DNA from: Centrapalus pauciflorus
Lineage: Eukaryota > Streptophyta > Magnoliopsida > Asterales > Asteraceae
Direction of reading: 5' to 3'
Assembly (NCBI GenBank): GCA_020465985.1
Contig: JAANYP010004670.1
Span: 1-64,000, forward strand
DNA length: 64,000 nt
Under the pieces are notes generated by a model. The model was given only the letters and a program-made list of their open reading frames with translations. It was not told where the DNA came from and did no database searches. Within the stretch, counting starts at the first letter, position 1. Each line of letters starts with the position of its first letter. This document shows positions 31,527-44,929 of the stretch, piece after piece. The translations under genes were made by a program, and so were the position numbers.

Positions 31527-33663
31527 TTAGCTATGTTCGAACAGACTTGGATAAGTAGCTTTCATAACATCTCTTGATTCCCAAGACTGATGCGAACCTT
31601 TGTGGTGTTTCCACTGGACGAGCACCATCTGTATCTCTTTATTCCGAAGCTTTTTAGTCTTCGAGTCCAGAATACGTTCTGGCTCTTCAACCACGCGAAG
31701 CTTCTCATCAATCTGCAGGTTAACATGTGGTATCTGAACTTCCCTTTTGTCAGCTAAACTCTTTCTCAAATGACTGACATGAAATACAGGATGTATTCCA
31801 GCTAAGTCAGCTGGTAGTTCAAGACAATAAGATTGATTTCCAATCTTTTCCACAATCTTGAACGGACCAATGAATCTTGGAGCTAGCTTGTTTCTCTTTA
31901 TGAATCTCACCACATTCTTCATTGGGGATACTTTCAACATCACCCAATCGTTAACCGCAAAGCTTATTGATCTATGTCGATTATCATAATATGACTTCTG
32001 TCTGCTTTGAGCTTCGAGTATGTTCCTTCTGACGAGTTGAATCTTTTCGTGAGTCAACTGTAGAAGGGCAGGACCCGCTATTGGTGATTCGCCTGTTTCG
32101 CGCCAACAGGTAGGAGTTCTGCACTTTCTTCCGTACAAAGCTTCAAAAGGAGCCATCTTGATTGTAGAATGATAACTGTTATTGTATGAAAATTCGACCA
32201 ACGGCAAGTGGTCATCCCAGTTACCACCTAAATCAAGAACGCAGGCACGAAGCATATCTTCAAGAGTTAAGATAGTACGCTCACTCTGGCCATCTGCATT
32301 TGGATGATAAGCAGTACTCATAGAAATCCGAGTACCCATCCCTTCTTGTAGTGCTTGCCAGAATCTGGATGTGAAGCGACTATCACGATCAGATACGATA
32401 GACTTCGGCACACCGTGACGAGAAATAATTTCAGAGATATACAGCTGTGCCAATCTATCGAGAGAATATGTTTCTTTCATCGGAATGAAATGTACTGATT
32501 TCGTTAATCGGTCAACGACTACCCAGATGGAGTCGTGCTGTCTTTTGGTCTTTGGCAGCTTCATAATGAAGTCCATTGGTATATGCTCCCACTTCCATTC
32601 AGGAACTGGCAGTGGTTGCATATCCCCGAAGGGTTTCTGGTGCCTTAACCATCTGACATACTTTACAGCTTTCAACACATTTTCCGATGTCTTTCTTCAT
32701 TCCTGGCCACCAATAGTCAGCTTTCAGATCAAAGTACATCTTTGAGCTGCCAGGATGAACAGATAACTTGGACTGATGAGCTTCGGATAGAAGAGTGCTA
32801 CGGATTGAACCATACTTAGGAACCCAGATTCGGTTTCCCTTGAGACAGTGAAGTCCCAAATGGTTCAGAGTCAGAAATTGTAGTTGCCCTTTTAGATTTT
32901 CAGAATCTATGTTCTCTTCTTTCAATGCTTCAGCTTGAGCAACTCGAATATCTTCAATAAGATTAGAAGAGAATATAACTGGAGTTAGGGCATAACAGCA
33001 CTTTTCTGGATATACTTTTCTACTCAACGCATCCGCGACAACATTTGCTTTGCCGGGATGATATAAGATCTCGCAGTCATAATCCTTGATAAGCTCCAAG
33101 GATCGACGCTGTTTCATATTCAGATCTTTTTGAGTGAAAAAGTATTTGAGACTCTTATGATCGGTGTAGAGCTGACACTGAGTCCCATATAGATAATGAC
33201 GCCAGATCTTCAGTGCAAAGGTAACAGCAGCCAACTCAAGATCATGAGTTGGTGCACTTTTCTCGTAGTCTTTCAATTGCCTTGAAGCATAGGCAATGAC
33301 TTTTCCCCTTTGCATTAAAACACATCCTAAGCCAGTACCAGATGCGTCGCTGTAAACGACAAAATCATCATTGCCTTCTGGCAAGGCTAGGATCGGCGCT
33401 TGAATCAACTTTTGCTTCAGAATATCGAATGCCTCTTGCTGTTTATCGGTCCAAACGAAAGGAGTATTCTTTCGTGTTAGCATTGTAAGCGGCACAGCAA
33501 TCTTTGAGAAGTCCTTTATGAATCGCCGATAATAACCGGCCAATCCAAGGAAACTTCGGATTTCTGAGGCATTACGAGGCGTTTGCCATTTCTGAACGGC
33601 CTCGACTTTTGAAGGATCAACGGAAATTCCTTCGCCAGAAACAACATGGCCAAGGAACTGGAT
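31527..33663 (-). pseudogene. pol: G2 RT connection, RNase H, integrase and chromodomain (exon 2), one frameshift
   Basis: After the intron-like segment the frame resumes with IQFLGHVVSGEGISVDP and LAGYYRRFIKDFSK. RNase H has DASGTGLGCVL, HDLELAAV, YTDHKSL and VVADALSRK, with all catalytic acids visible. The integrase finger is HQSKLSVHPG ... CVESCKVCQMVKA. At about 32640 five bases are missing compared with the expected reading and the frame shifts. The integrase core then reads IPMDFIMKLPKT, SDRDSRFTSRFW, YHPNADGQSERT. The C-terminal part has FIGPFKIVEKIG, HPVFHVSHLRK and a chromodomain (ILDSKTKKLRNKEI, VQWKHH, SWESRDVM, YPSLF). Only the one deletion kills it. Confidence 0.92.
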
Positions 33664-33753
33664 CTATAAGAATTAAGATAGAAATTCAAATTCTGAGGTG
33701 AATCATAGAATAGTTAAGGAAACAGCTCAAGACTTAAATAATAGAAATTATAC
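33664..33753 (-). other. Intron-like 90-bp insertion in G2 pol between RT and RNase H
   Basis: On the minus strand the coding frame ...EFWLRQ is followed by CAG|GTATAATTTC and resumes after TTCTTATAG|ATCCAG. The segment is AT-rich, a multiple of three long, has a stop as its second codon (TAA) and lies exactly at a codon boundary. Removing it joins the frame to IQFLGHVV as in other chromoviruses. G1 reads straight through the same place (FWLREVKFLGHV). Short plant introns of 80-100 bp with such borders are normal. Splicing itself is inferred. Confidence 0.7.
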
Positions 33754-36177
33754 CTGTCTGAGCCAGAATTCGCATTTAGAAAACTTTGCATAGAGTCTTT
33801 CTTTTCTTAATAACTCTAGCAATTGCCGCAGATGAATAGAATGATCAGCCTCCGTTTTGGAGTAAATCAGAATATCGTCTATGAATACGATAACTGATTT
33901 ATCCAACATTGGTCTGCACACGCGATTCATGAGGTCCATGAACGCCGCTGGTGCATTTGTTAAACCGAACGGCATCACGAGAAATTCGTAATGACCGTAT
34001 CTTGTACGGAAGGCTGTCTTTGGAACATCTTCTTCTCTGACTTTTAACTGATGATACCCAGATCGGAGATCTATTTTCGAAAAGTAACTGGCTCCTTGTA
34101 ACTGATCAAACAGATCATCGATTCTGGGCAGAGGATACTTATTCTTTATTGTAACCTTGTTCAACTCGCGGTAGTCGATGCACATACGGAAAGTTCCGTC
34201 TTTCTTTTTAACAAATAGTACTGGTGCACCCCACGGAGAAGAACTCGGTCGAATAAACCCCTTCTCCAACAGCTCTTGCAGTTGCTTTGACATTTCCTGC
34301 ATTTCTGCAGGTGCAAGTCTGTATGGAGCTTTCGCAATAGGAGCCGCACCAGGAACCAAGTCAATACTGAACTCGACTTGTCGTTCCGGTGGCACACCAG
34401 AAATATCGTCAGGAAATACGTCTGGGAACTCACAGACGATAGGAATATCGGATAAAGGTTTCTTTTCAGAACTGGACTCAGATAGAGTATAACAAAGGTA
34501 AGATTCGTGACCTTTAGACAAGTATTTGTGAGCCTTTTCTACAGATATAAAGCAATGCGCACCTTTCCGCTTCTCGCCCTTGATCTCAAGTACTCGGCCG
34601 TCTGAAGATTTGATTCTGATTACTCGTCGGTTACAGATAATTGTGGCCTCGTTGTTCATTAGCCAATCCATGCCGATGATGACATCAAATTCTTTTAAAG
34701 GAATCGGGATGAGGTCGAGATTGAATACGATGTTATCAACAAGTAGTGTGCAGTTTCGATATACAGAATCAGCCATAACATAGCTGTTACTGGCTGTCTC
34801 AATGTCAAGTACAACAGGAAGCTTCGATGGGAACTTAGATAATCTTGATGCAAAAGAAGTCGATATGAAAGAACGACTTGCGCCAGAATCAAATAATACG
34901 CGAGCAGGTATCGTATTTAACAGAAACGTACCGGTGACTACGTCAGGTGTTTCTCTCGCCTCTTCAGCCGTTATTTGGAACGCACGTGTCCTTGCAGTTG
35001 GTGTTGCAGCAGAACTTTTAACTGTCGACCCTCCAGCTGATGACTGTGGCTGATAACGTGGTCCGCTACGACACTGATACATGAAGTGCCCTCTCTTTCC
35101 ACATTTCGCACATCCACGTCCCTGCTGTGGACATTCTTCACTACTATGACCGATCATGTTACACGCGAAGCAAGTAACGTCATCCGGATTACATAGTCCC
35201 ATGTGAGACTTTCTGCATCTCTTGCAGAATCGCGGCTCGTTTGTCAGTGAGTAGGCTTGCGCTTTCGGTTGTGAACTATGCTGATAGGATTGCTGAGACT
35301 GAGATTTATTTGGCTTAAAGAATCTGCCAAATCGCTGTTTCTTTGGAGGAGACGGATTCATCGGGTTAGTAGACGGAGCGTATAGCTGATCGCCGTACTC
35401 TAAGTAACCTCGCTCGATTTGTCTAGCCGCTTCTACCATTTCCAAGTAACTCTTGTATTTGATCGCGCTCATGGGATGTCTGTATCTAGGATTGAGTCCT
35501 ACACGAAACCTATTTATTTTCCTTTCCTCGGTTGCCACTTGGTAAGAAGAGTAGCCACATAATCTCGAAAATTCGTGTTCGTATTCATCTACAGTCTTCG
35601 TTCCCTGAGTCAGTTGCATTAATTGGACTTCCATCTTATCTCGCTGGTCGACCGGGCAGTATTTCGCATTGAACATTTCAAGAAACTGCTCCCATTCTAA
35701 AGTCTGAATCACCTCCTCACCATAGATACTTCGCTGGGTTTTCCACCAGGCACGTGCAGCTCCCACAAATAGTGCAGACGCATAGCTTACTTTCTTAGAA
35801 TCTAAACAGTCAGAGATTCTAAAAATATCTTCCGTATGACTGATCCAATCCATCGCCTGAATTGGATCTACAGTACCCTCGAAGTTCAGAGCACCGCTCG
35901 CTTTAAAATCTTTAAATTTGCAGCCTTTTGGCTGAGCTATTTGGGTTTCTGGATTTGAATTATCAGAATCAGATTCTTCATTCTGGACTTGCTTATCTTT
36001 TCGCTTATTTTTCTTATCATTACGTCTTTTAGCTTCGGCCTCATCTCTGGCCTGAAACTGTGCTTGCATAATCTTATTCTGTTGTTCTGAGTGTTGTGCT
36101 AGTAATTGTTGCATCATCTCAAACATTTGTTGTGGGGTCATGTTGCTTGGTATGTCACCTGATCCTGATCCTGACAT
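33754..36177 (-). CDS. gag-pol: Gag-protease-RT polyprotein of gypsy element G2 (exon 1)
   Basis: This is an uninterrupted frame of 808 codons from ATG at 36177 (MSGSGSGDIPSNMTPQQM). A Gln/Lys-rich N terminus precedes the retrotransposon gag domain (about residues 90-260; AMDWISHTEDIFRI, ARAWWKTQ, EFSRLCGY). Cys/His knuckles follow at about 330-375 (CKRCRKSHMGLC, CFACNMIGHSSEEC, CAKCGKRGHFMYQC). The protease has DSGA at residues 430-433 and VIIGMDWLM. The RT has SSPWGAPVLFVKKKDGTF, YRELNKVTIKNKYPLPR and the active site FIDD at 765-768. The frame ends KCEFWLRQ at the intron-like border. All catalytic residues are present. ATG is the first after the primer site, with a leader of about 185 bases. 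Confidence 0.94.
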
Positions 36178-36361
36178 CTTCTACTGAAAACTAAAATCAA
36201 TTAACTATCAGTTTATAGACTTAGATCTATGTACCCTTTTTCCCATCCTAATAGTCTGTACATCCTATCTCAGTTCAAACCACCTAAATGATTGATACAT
36301 ATGTATTGCTTCAGTTTGAGATCAAGTATACTTACGTAATACTTGATTCACTCAAACTAGT

Positions 36362-36373
36362 TCTCTGATACCA
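36362..36373 (-). other. Primer binding site, initiator Met-tRNA (G2)
   Basis: On the minus strand TGGTATCAGAGA lies three bases after the 5' LTR end. Confidence 0.9.
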
Positions 36374-36376
36374 TCC

Positions 36377-38227
36377 TGTGAAGACCACCCCTTACAGGGC
36401 AGTTCTCACTAGTCTAGGTCCCACATCATGCAATACGATATCAATCAAACTAAGATAGAGTAATTAATTGCGGAATATTAAATTACTGTACAAATTATTA
36501 GGATTTAAGTTTAATACAGATTACCGATTTTAAATTAAACTTATAAAGGGTACTTTCTAATCTAGTTCATGTCATCAGATAATCAATTCAATCTACCCAT
36601 ACCACCACAGTTTCATCTGCCAATCAGTACCGAAATATTTTGTTGAGTAGTGGTCAATGAAAACTTCGACTTGATTCTTTGTAGACCTAAGAACTAGGTC
36701 CAGCAGGTGACTTTCCTTTGCTTTTACCTGTAAAATTATAATGCAACATCTGTAAGCAAAGCTTAGTGAGTTTATAGATTTTCAATATCAACATGCGTGT
36801 CAAGCGGAGTCATAAATCTAAGCGTGATATGTCTTGGCTGCCGCTACAGCCCTCATGATTGAGATATAGAATCATAGAATCGGATGATGTTCAAGCCACA
36901 CTCACGCTTAAATCGTGGGGATCAGCCACATACTGGGCTAGCTACCAGTAAGTCAATATGGCAGAACATCGGAGGTCATTACCAAGTTCATAAGAATTGG
37001 TGAAATAGCCAGGTCTAGAACAATAGACCATCAAGGCTAGTCAAGCTGAATCAATATATATGTCAAATGTCTGATCAATAGTGAAAGCATATGTCTTAGA
37101 AGTCATGATAGCAATGAATCATAAAGCAAAGTCTGAAGCAATAATAAATGCAATATAAAAAGATAATCAAATAGCTATCATGATCCACTGGGCAGCACCC
37201 ATCCATGGTGTGCACAGGTCTCATTCCAGCTGATAAAGTGAATGTCAATAAATCTATCAGCAACAATATATCTCAATCGGATCTATGCATGTTCAATCTG
37301 AATATCTATAACTCACAGTGTTGGGTCTTTATCAAACAGATGTAAAATCTGCCACCTGAGTTATCTCAGGATTTTATCTCAATCTATTCTCTGTCAAATC
37401 AAATCTGACCCGCTTTATAAATCTTTAAATCTTTGTTCAGGATTTCACTGAACCTGTCCAAAATTTATCATATCAAATCATATTAATATCATCGTCTTTT
37501 ATATTTAAATCTTTATTTTATCTGATTCTGATAGCTTGTTTGTTCATAACTCATTTAATATTCTCAAAAGGTCGGTACATATATATATATATATATATAG
37601 AATTTGTGAGTTTTATCATAACCATATTATACTTTTAATTATAATAGGTTGTTTAATAACTTAATCTTAGGCTAGGAACAAAATCATACTTTCATACATA
37701 TTCGAATCTAGGATGATAGATTCGAACATATACATTCGAGTTTGGGGTATTAGATTCGAAACACCTATCATTCGAATCTAATGGCTTAGATTCGAAGCAC
37801 ATACAAAATAGATTCTAGGGAATAGATTCGAATTAGTGATATAGATTCAAGCCATCCATAGATTCGAACCATACATAGGTTCGAAACCCACACACAACTC
37901 GAGTCTAAGGATACAGAATCGAAGCATAGCCATTCGAATCTAATGGCTTAGATTCGAAATTCTCTCATTCGAATCTGTTCTTAACATTCTCGAATCTGAT
38001 CATATTTACAACTCTAAAACATGGATTTCTAAGGCATAAATCACAAATATGATCAATATTAAACCTATGTTCGATTATATTATACTTATTCTAGTTAAAC
38101 TCCATAAAAATAGCTTTTAAATTTCATAATATTAATAGATTCGAAAATACCGGAATATATATAAAAACGTAAAAATATAAATTCTTACCTCAAATTCGTA
38201 TGAAATCACGCAGAAGATAGTATATTC
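36377..38227 (-). repeat. 5' LTR of G2, downstream part (left of B)
   Basis: It matches 29246-31095 closely and ends at tattc, the target duplication of B (38223-38227). The rest of the LTR resumes at 48923. Confidence 0.95.
38223..38227. repeat. Target-site duplication of B (left), tattc
   Basis: It is repeated at 48918-48922. Removing B leaves an intact G2 LTR. Confidence 0.97.
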
Positions 38228-38906
38228 TGTTGGGAAATAGTTTAAGTATACTCAAACTGTTAGTTTAGGCTTCTCAGACTGTTAGTAGATTTTCTATGTA
38301 AGTACAAAGTTCATGCTGCTAGTTGAAGAAACTCGAGCTGCCAGTGTAAAAGTTCAAGCTGCCAGAGCAAAACAACTCAAGCTGCTCAGTTCATGCTGTC
38401 AAGTCATTCAAGCTGCTCAACAGTTTTATAAACAGAATGTGCTGATTTTCAGGGAAGATATCTACAAGAAGATTCCAGCATATCTACTATCAGAGAAGTC
38501 ATAGTCCTTCAAGGAAACACGTCCATAAAGCAATATAAATACATATAATAGGTCTTTCTATTGTATAAGAGTTTCTGCATATTTTGAGTCTGTAATTGCT
38601 TTATTGTCAAGTTTTCTTAAGCCTCTAAGGTTGTAAAACTCTAAGAACAGTCTGTGTTCTTCGTCTAATCAAAACAGATTAGAGGTGATTGTAATCAGTA
38701 AATTCAGCAATACAAACAGTCTTGATTACTTCTTATGTTTTATGCTATTATTGATTCTGAAAGTTTTTGTCAAAATAATTAAGTGTTATTCCGCAAACTT
38801 CTTAATTAAACTTTGATTCAAAGCAAGATTATTGATTTATACTCTGATAAATTCAAATCAGTTAATCTTGGTTATTCATAATTTTCATAATTTTTAGATC
38901 CTGACA
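38228..38906 (+). repeat. 5' LTR of element B
   Basis: It runs TGTTGGGAAATAG to TGACA, 679 bp, with the TATA box at 38534-38541 and twin hairpins at 38643-38661 and 38664-38683. Confidence 0.97.
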
Positions 38907-38908
38907 AG

Positions 38909-38920
38909 TGGTATCAGAGC
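38909..38920 (+). other. Primer binding site, initiator Met-tRNA (element B)
   Basis: TGGTATCAGAGC begins two bases after the LTR. Confidence 0.93.
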
Positions 38921-38981
38921 CACAGGTCGTTCTTTGTTTTTCAAAGTCGAAAACTTTCTTTCAAATTATTAATCTTTTCCA

Positions 38982-41619
38982 ATGGAATTTGAAAATAGCA
39001 GCAGTGGATCTGGGCAAGGACTCAAAGTGCCTATGCTCAAGCCCACTGAGTTTGAGATGTGGAAACTCAGGATTCAACAGCATATTCAATTCATTGATTA
39101 TGCTATATGGGAAGCTGTTGAATTCCCTCCTGCAGTTGATCCAGAACTTGATGCTGAGGGAAAACCAGTCAAAACCCCTCCAAAAACTGAACTTGAAAGG
39201 AAGGCTAGAATGAATGAAGTGAAAGCACTCACATTACTACAGATAGCCATTCCTAATGCTTATAAACATCAGTTTAAAAACTTTTATACTGCTCACTCTC
39301 TTTGGAATGCCTTAGAGAAGAGGTTTGCTGGTAATGCAAGTACCAAAAGAAATCAAAAGGACCTCTTGAAACAGCAGTATGAAAACTTTTCTGGTGGCAA
39401 GAATGAAAACCTCACTCAAATCTTTGACAGGTTCAACAAACTGATAAGTGAACTGGAAAGTGCAAGGGTCAATCTGGATCAAGATGAAGTCAACAGAAAG
39501 TTTCTCAGATCTCTTGGAGAAGAATGGACAGTCTATGCTGCACAGTGGAGAACAAAAGACACACTTGATGAGATAGAATTGGATGATCTATACAACAGTC
39601 TAAGAGGGTTTGAGACTGAAATTGATGCTAAAAAGAAATCCTTTTCTTATAATCACAACACTGCTCTTTTGTCCTCTGAAAAATCTAATAACTGTGATTC
39701 TTTTTCAGGTGGTGATGGCAATTCTGCTGAAACTCATTATGAAGCTTTTGTTGCCAATGATGGATTATTTGCTCTAAATGTTGAAGACTTGGAACAAATC
39801 CATCCTGATGATCTTGAAGAGATGGATTTAAAGTGGCAACATGCAATGCTGACCATGAGAGCCAAAAGATTCCTGAAAAGAACTGGAAGGACCAACTTTC
39901 AAGCCAAAACAGATGGCAAACCATCTTTTGATAAATCAAAAGTGGAATGCTATAAATGCCATAATCTTGGTCACTTTGCCAGAGAATGTAGATCTCAAGG
40001 TCAACAACCATCAAGGACTTCACAGCCCATCCAAGCTTCCTCATCAACAGCACTTGTCTCTCAAGAAGACAATGTGTTTGACTGGAGTGATCAGACAGAG
40101 GAAGAATTCCAAAATCAAGCACTGATGGCAGAAACCTCAAATGTCTCCTCAACTGAACTCCCATCTGAGGTAAATTCTAAACTCGGCTCTCAATCATGCA
40201 AAAATATGGTTAAAAAGTACAGAGATCATAATGAGAGCATGTGCAAAACTCTAGCTAAGATGGAAGAAAGGAGATATGAATATATGCAAGCCATAGAAGA
40301 TCTGGAAAAACAGATCAATGACTATAAGGATAATGAGCTTCAAATGGGGTATGATAGAAACTATCATGAATGGGAGAAAAAGGAACTCAATAAGAAAATA
40401 GAATCTTTGAATAAAAAGGTAGAAGAAACTGAACAGAAGGTGTTAGAGGCTAATGAGAAACTGAATCTGTTAACATAGATTTAGGTAACTTCAAGTTAGC
40501 AAATCAAAAGCTAGAACACCTAATGGAAGTTCAATTCAAAGATAGAGTCAAATCTCAGTCAATCCCAAAGAAGGAATAGGATACAGAGCTACTCCACCTC
40601 CATATAATAACAAGTACATTCATCCAATGAGTGAAGTTGCTGATAGACTTGTCAATGAACCATTAGATGAGTCTATGACTATTGTAGATCCTATCCTTGA
40701 TAGCAGTCCTGAACCAAAGGAAGATAACAGTCAAAATAGATAAGAGTCTAGAGACTGTGACACAAAGAGTGCACCCATAGAAGTCCAAGTTCCCAGTAAG
40801 AAAGGAAAAGAGAAGATGAGTGTATGCAATGCTACTCCACAAGTTTCTGTACATTCTAACTGTAACACTGCATCTTCATCAAAAGGAACTAAAAGAGGTA
40901 AAACTGTTTCTATCTGCACATGCCAAAAGCATGGTGTTCAAAAGTTTCCTAAACAACAGCAGGTAAGAGGAAACCAGAGAAACAAGAACCAGAAATTGAC
41001 AGAAAAGTCTGGTGTTCCAATTCAAACTGTCAAAAAATGCTTTCACTGTGGAAGGAAGAATCACTTAGCCAAGGATTGTTTTTACAAACCAGCTGTTGCA
41101 AAACAGACTGTGCATCACACAAAATCAAATCCTAAACAGGCAAAGCACTCAAAAGTGAAAACTTCCACAGCAGCTCCAAAGAGAACAGTTGATCACAGAT
41201 TCTCAAAAGTTAATAAAAAACAGTCCACACATCAAAAACAAGTTTTGGCAAAGCCTAAATCAAGTTTTAAACAAATATGGTGTGTCAAGGACAAATCTGT
41301 TGCTCAAACTGCTAATGCAAAAGATCAGACTGCTAAGTCAAAATCTGATGCTGGTAGTGCAAAAAGTGAAACTGTTAGCACTACAAGCACAGCTCAAGCT
41401 GCTGAGCACCAAACTGGAGCTGCTAGTGAATCATCTGAGACTGTCAGAAGAAAAGATGATCAAAATAATTGGATACCTCATATCATCACTAAATACTCTC
41501 CAAAGACTCCATCAGTAGATCTCACTAAATACAAAAAGTCAAAAACAGTTTTTAGTTATGTCAATGTACAAGGCCAACCCAAAACCAATTTGGTTTGGGT
41601 TTACTCCACTACTAACTAA
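38982..41619 (+). pseudogene. gag: Gag polyprotein of element B, frameshifted
   Basis: The frame matches A gag for 498 codons, including the UBN2-type domain and CYKCHNLGHFAREC. It is then lost through a one-base deletion near 40464 (A has one more G). Another one-base deletion near 40558 and an insertion near 40735 follow. From 40816 the second half is open again, with CFHCGRKNHLAKDC and the same end YSTTN at 41619. A natural truncated Gag containing the capsid domain and first zinc knuckle could still be made. Confidence 0.92.
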
Positions 41620-44600
41620 GCTGTTATTTGTGCAGGGCAACCACAGGTCTCCTCATAGGACAAGATGGCATCTGGACAGTGGATGCTCTAGGCACATGAC
41701 AGGCAATTCTGAATACTTGTCAAATTTCAAAGGATTTGATGGAGGTTTTGTTGCATTTGGAGGCAACTCAAAAGGAGGTAAGGTTACAGGTAAAGGTACT
41801 GTAAATGCAGGCAACATGACATTCCATGATGTTTTGTATGTTGAACAGCTTAAGTACAATTTATTGAGTGTCTCTCAAATCTGTGAAAAACAAAACATTG
41901 TTCTGTTCACAGATTCTGAGTGCATTGTTCTTTCAAAGGATTTCAAAATTCCTGAAAATCTTGTTTTACTTAGAACACCAAGAAAGGACAATGTTTACTG
42001 CCTGGACACAGCTCTCTTGACTAAATCAAATACTTTAAGTTGTTTAATATCCAAAGCATCATCAAATGAGTCTGCTCTCTGGCATAGAAGGATGTGTCAC
42101 ATGAACTTCAAGTCCATGAATGATTTAGTTAAAAAGAATCTGGTAAGAGGATTACCACAAAAGGAGTTCATCTGTGATGATCATTGTGTAGCTTGTCTTA
42201 AAGGTAAGCAACACAAATCTTCTCATAAGGCCAAAGAAGTAAATTCAATCTCATCTGTTCTTCAGTTGTTACATATGGATCTATTTGGTCCAACATCTGT
42301 TTTGAGTTTGAATAAAAGGGCATACTGTTTAGTCATTGTTGATGATTTCACCAGATTTACTTGGGTTTACTTTCTTAGGTCCAAAGATGAAACTGCTGAG
42401 CTTGTTAAGTCTTTTATCCTTAAGATAGAAAACCAATCCAATTCCAAAGTTAAGGTGATAAGATCAGACAATGGAACTGAATTTAAAAATCAAATTCTAA
42501 ACAGTTTCTGTGAGTCCAAAGGTATTGCTAGACAATACAGTGCACCAAGAACACCACAGCAAAATGGTGTAGCTGAAAAAAGAATAGAACATTAATTGAG
42601 GCTGCTAGAACAATGTTAGCTGACTCTAATCTGCCTATGACTTTCTGGGCAGAAGCTGTTAATACAGCCTGTAGGATACTCAAATCAAAGCAAAGCCTAT
42701 AGAGTATACAACAGAGTGTCTAAAACCATTGAAGAAAGTGCCAATGTTGAATTTAATGAAAATACTGCTAACATCAAAGGCACTGGTCCTGATTGGTTAT
42801 TTGATTTAGATACACTAACAAATTCTCTGAGCTTTGCTGAGTTTACTACAGAAGCTGATGCATACAGGGTTGAAGCTGCTAACGCAAATTCTCATGCTGC
42901 CAATACAATTTCTCATGCTGTTGGCACAAAGTTTCAGACTGCTGCAGATTCAACAAGTTGGGATGACTTTACCACTCTACCACTTCTGTCATGTGATCCT
43001 CCAGGGGTCCTGAGCACTCAACATGATGCAAATCCAGACACTGAAGTGCCATTCCCAAGTCCTGACAGCACAACTCAAACACAAAAGGAAACAGCTCCAG
43101 TTTCTAGGCTAGCAGTCCCAACAGCTTCTCAAACTGTTAGCCTAGAAACTCATGCTGTTCCAGAAAATGAACCATTCACTGGTTCTGATGGAGATGACAC
43201 AAACCTTGGAACGTCCTTCCAAACAGAGAGAGAGCCCACACTAAGAGTTCATAAGTATCACCCTCTCAATCAAATACTGGGTGATCCAAGTACTCCTGTT
43301 CAAACAAGGAAGATGGTCCACAATGAGACTGCTGCTGCTGAACAAGCAGTTCCAGAATTCAGCCTAGCTGCTTTTGAACATGCCTGCTTCATGTCTCAAC
43401 TAGAACCTAAAAAGGCATCAGAAGCACTAAAAGACTAATCCTGGATTGAAGCTATGCAAGAAGAGCTTTTACAGTTTAAAATTCAGAATGTATGGACTCT
43501 GGTGGATCTTCCTAAAGGTAAGAGAGCAATAGGTACAAGGTGGGTGTTCAGAAACAAGAAGGATGAGAGAGGGATAGTCATCAAGAACAAAGCAAGACTA
43601 GTAGCACAAGGGTACACTCAAGAAGAGGGAATAGATTATGATGATGTTTTTGCTCCAGTAGCAAGAATTGAAGCCATCAGACTATTTCTAGCATATGCAA
43701 GTTTCAAAGGCTTTAAAGTGTATCAAATGGATGTTAAGTCTGCTTTCTTGTATGGGACAATTGAAGAGGAAGTGTATGTGTGTCAACCTCCTGGTTTTGA
43801 AGACTACAAGTATCCAGACAGGGTGTACAAGCTAGACAAAGCTCTCTATGGTCTTCACCAAGCCCCCAGAGCATGGTATGACACACTGTCATCATATCTT
43901 CTACAGAATGGATTCAAGAGAGGCACTCTGGACAAAACACTTTTCACTAAATCCATCAAAGCTGAGATTCTTCTTGTCCAGATCTATGTTGATGACATCA
44001 TTTTTGGCTCAACTAATGATAAGTTGTGCAAAGATTTTGAGGCCCTAATGCACAAAAAGTTTCAAATGAGTTCAATGGGGGAACTCACATTCTTTCTAGG
44101 GCTGCAGGTCAAACAGAAGCCTACTGGTCTATTCATAAGTCAATCAAAGTATGTCAAAGACATACTGGAAAAGTTTGGCTATCAAGACACAAAGGTTGCA
44201 AGCACTCCAATGGATCCTCATAAACAGCTCCATACAGACAAAGATGGCATAGATGTGGACATTCATCTATACAGATCCCTTATAGGATCTCTCATGTATC
44301 TAACATCTTCTAGACCTGATATAATGTTTGCTGTTTGTGTGTGTGCCAGGTTTCAATGTTCACCAAAGGATTCTCACTTGGTTGCTGTTAAGAGAATTTT
44401 CAGATACCTTAAAGGCCAACCACATTTAGGCCTCTGGTATCCCAAAGACTCTCCTTTTGAACTAACTGCATATTCTGACAGTGACTATGGTGGTTGCAAC
44501 ATTGACAGAAAATCCACAACTGGTGGATGTCAATACTTAGGAGCAAGACTGGTCTCTTGGCAATGCAAGAAACAAACAACTGTCTCCACATCATCCACTG

Positions 44601-44929
44601 AAGCAGAATACGTAGCAGCTGCAAGCTGCTGCTCCCAGGTAATGTGGATTCAAAATCAGCTAAGAGACTATGGTATGAATTTCTTATCCACTCCTATTTA
44701 TATTGACAATTCAAGTGCCATTAGCATTGTGCAAAACCCAGTGAAATTCCCAAAAACCAAGCATATAGAAATCAGATTTCACTTCATCAGAGATTGTAAT
44801 GAAAAGAAGTTAATCCAAGTTACCAAAATACATACTGATGATCAGCTAGCTGATCTATTTACAAAACCTTTTGATGTAGGAAGGTTCACTTTCCTAATAT
44901 CAAACATTGGTATGGTAAACATGGATTAA
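41558..44929 (+). pseudogene. pol: Pol polyprotein of element B, deletion and nonsense
   Basis: As in A it starts in the +1 frame overlapping gag. Protease DSGCSRHMTG and integrase HMDLFG and RSDNGTEF are present. At about 42583 one base is missing within the NGVAE motif. At 42672/42673, 176 bases present in A (3879-4054) are missing, with 'tgt' at the borders. The total loss is 177 bases, so the frame is restored after 59 codons are gone. A TAA at 43436-43438 replaces a Ser codon. From 43454 the RT (YVDDIIFG at 43985-44008) and RNase H (STEAEYVA, DLFTKPF) are intact to the natural stop. Confidence 0.93.

Noticed and set aside
38909..38920. tRNA-like words TGGTATCAGAGC at several places
   Set aside because: These are primer binding sites next to LTR ends. 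No cloverleaf surrounds them, so they are not tRNA genes.
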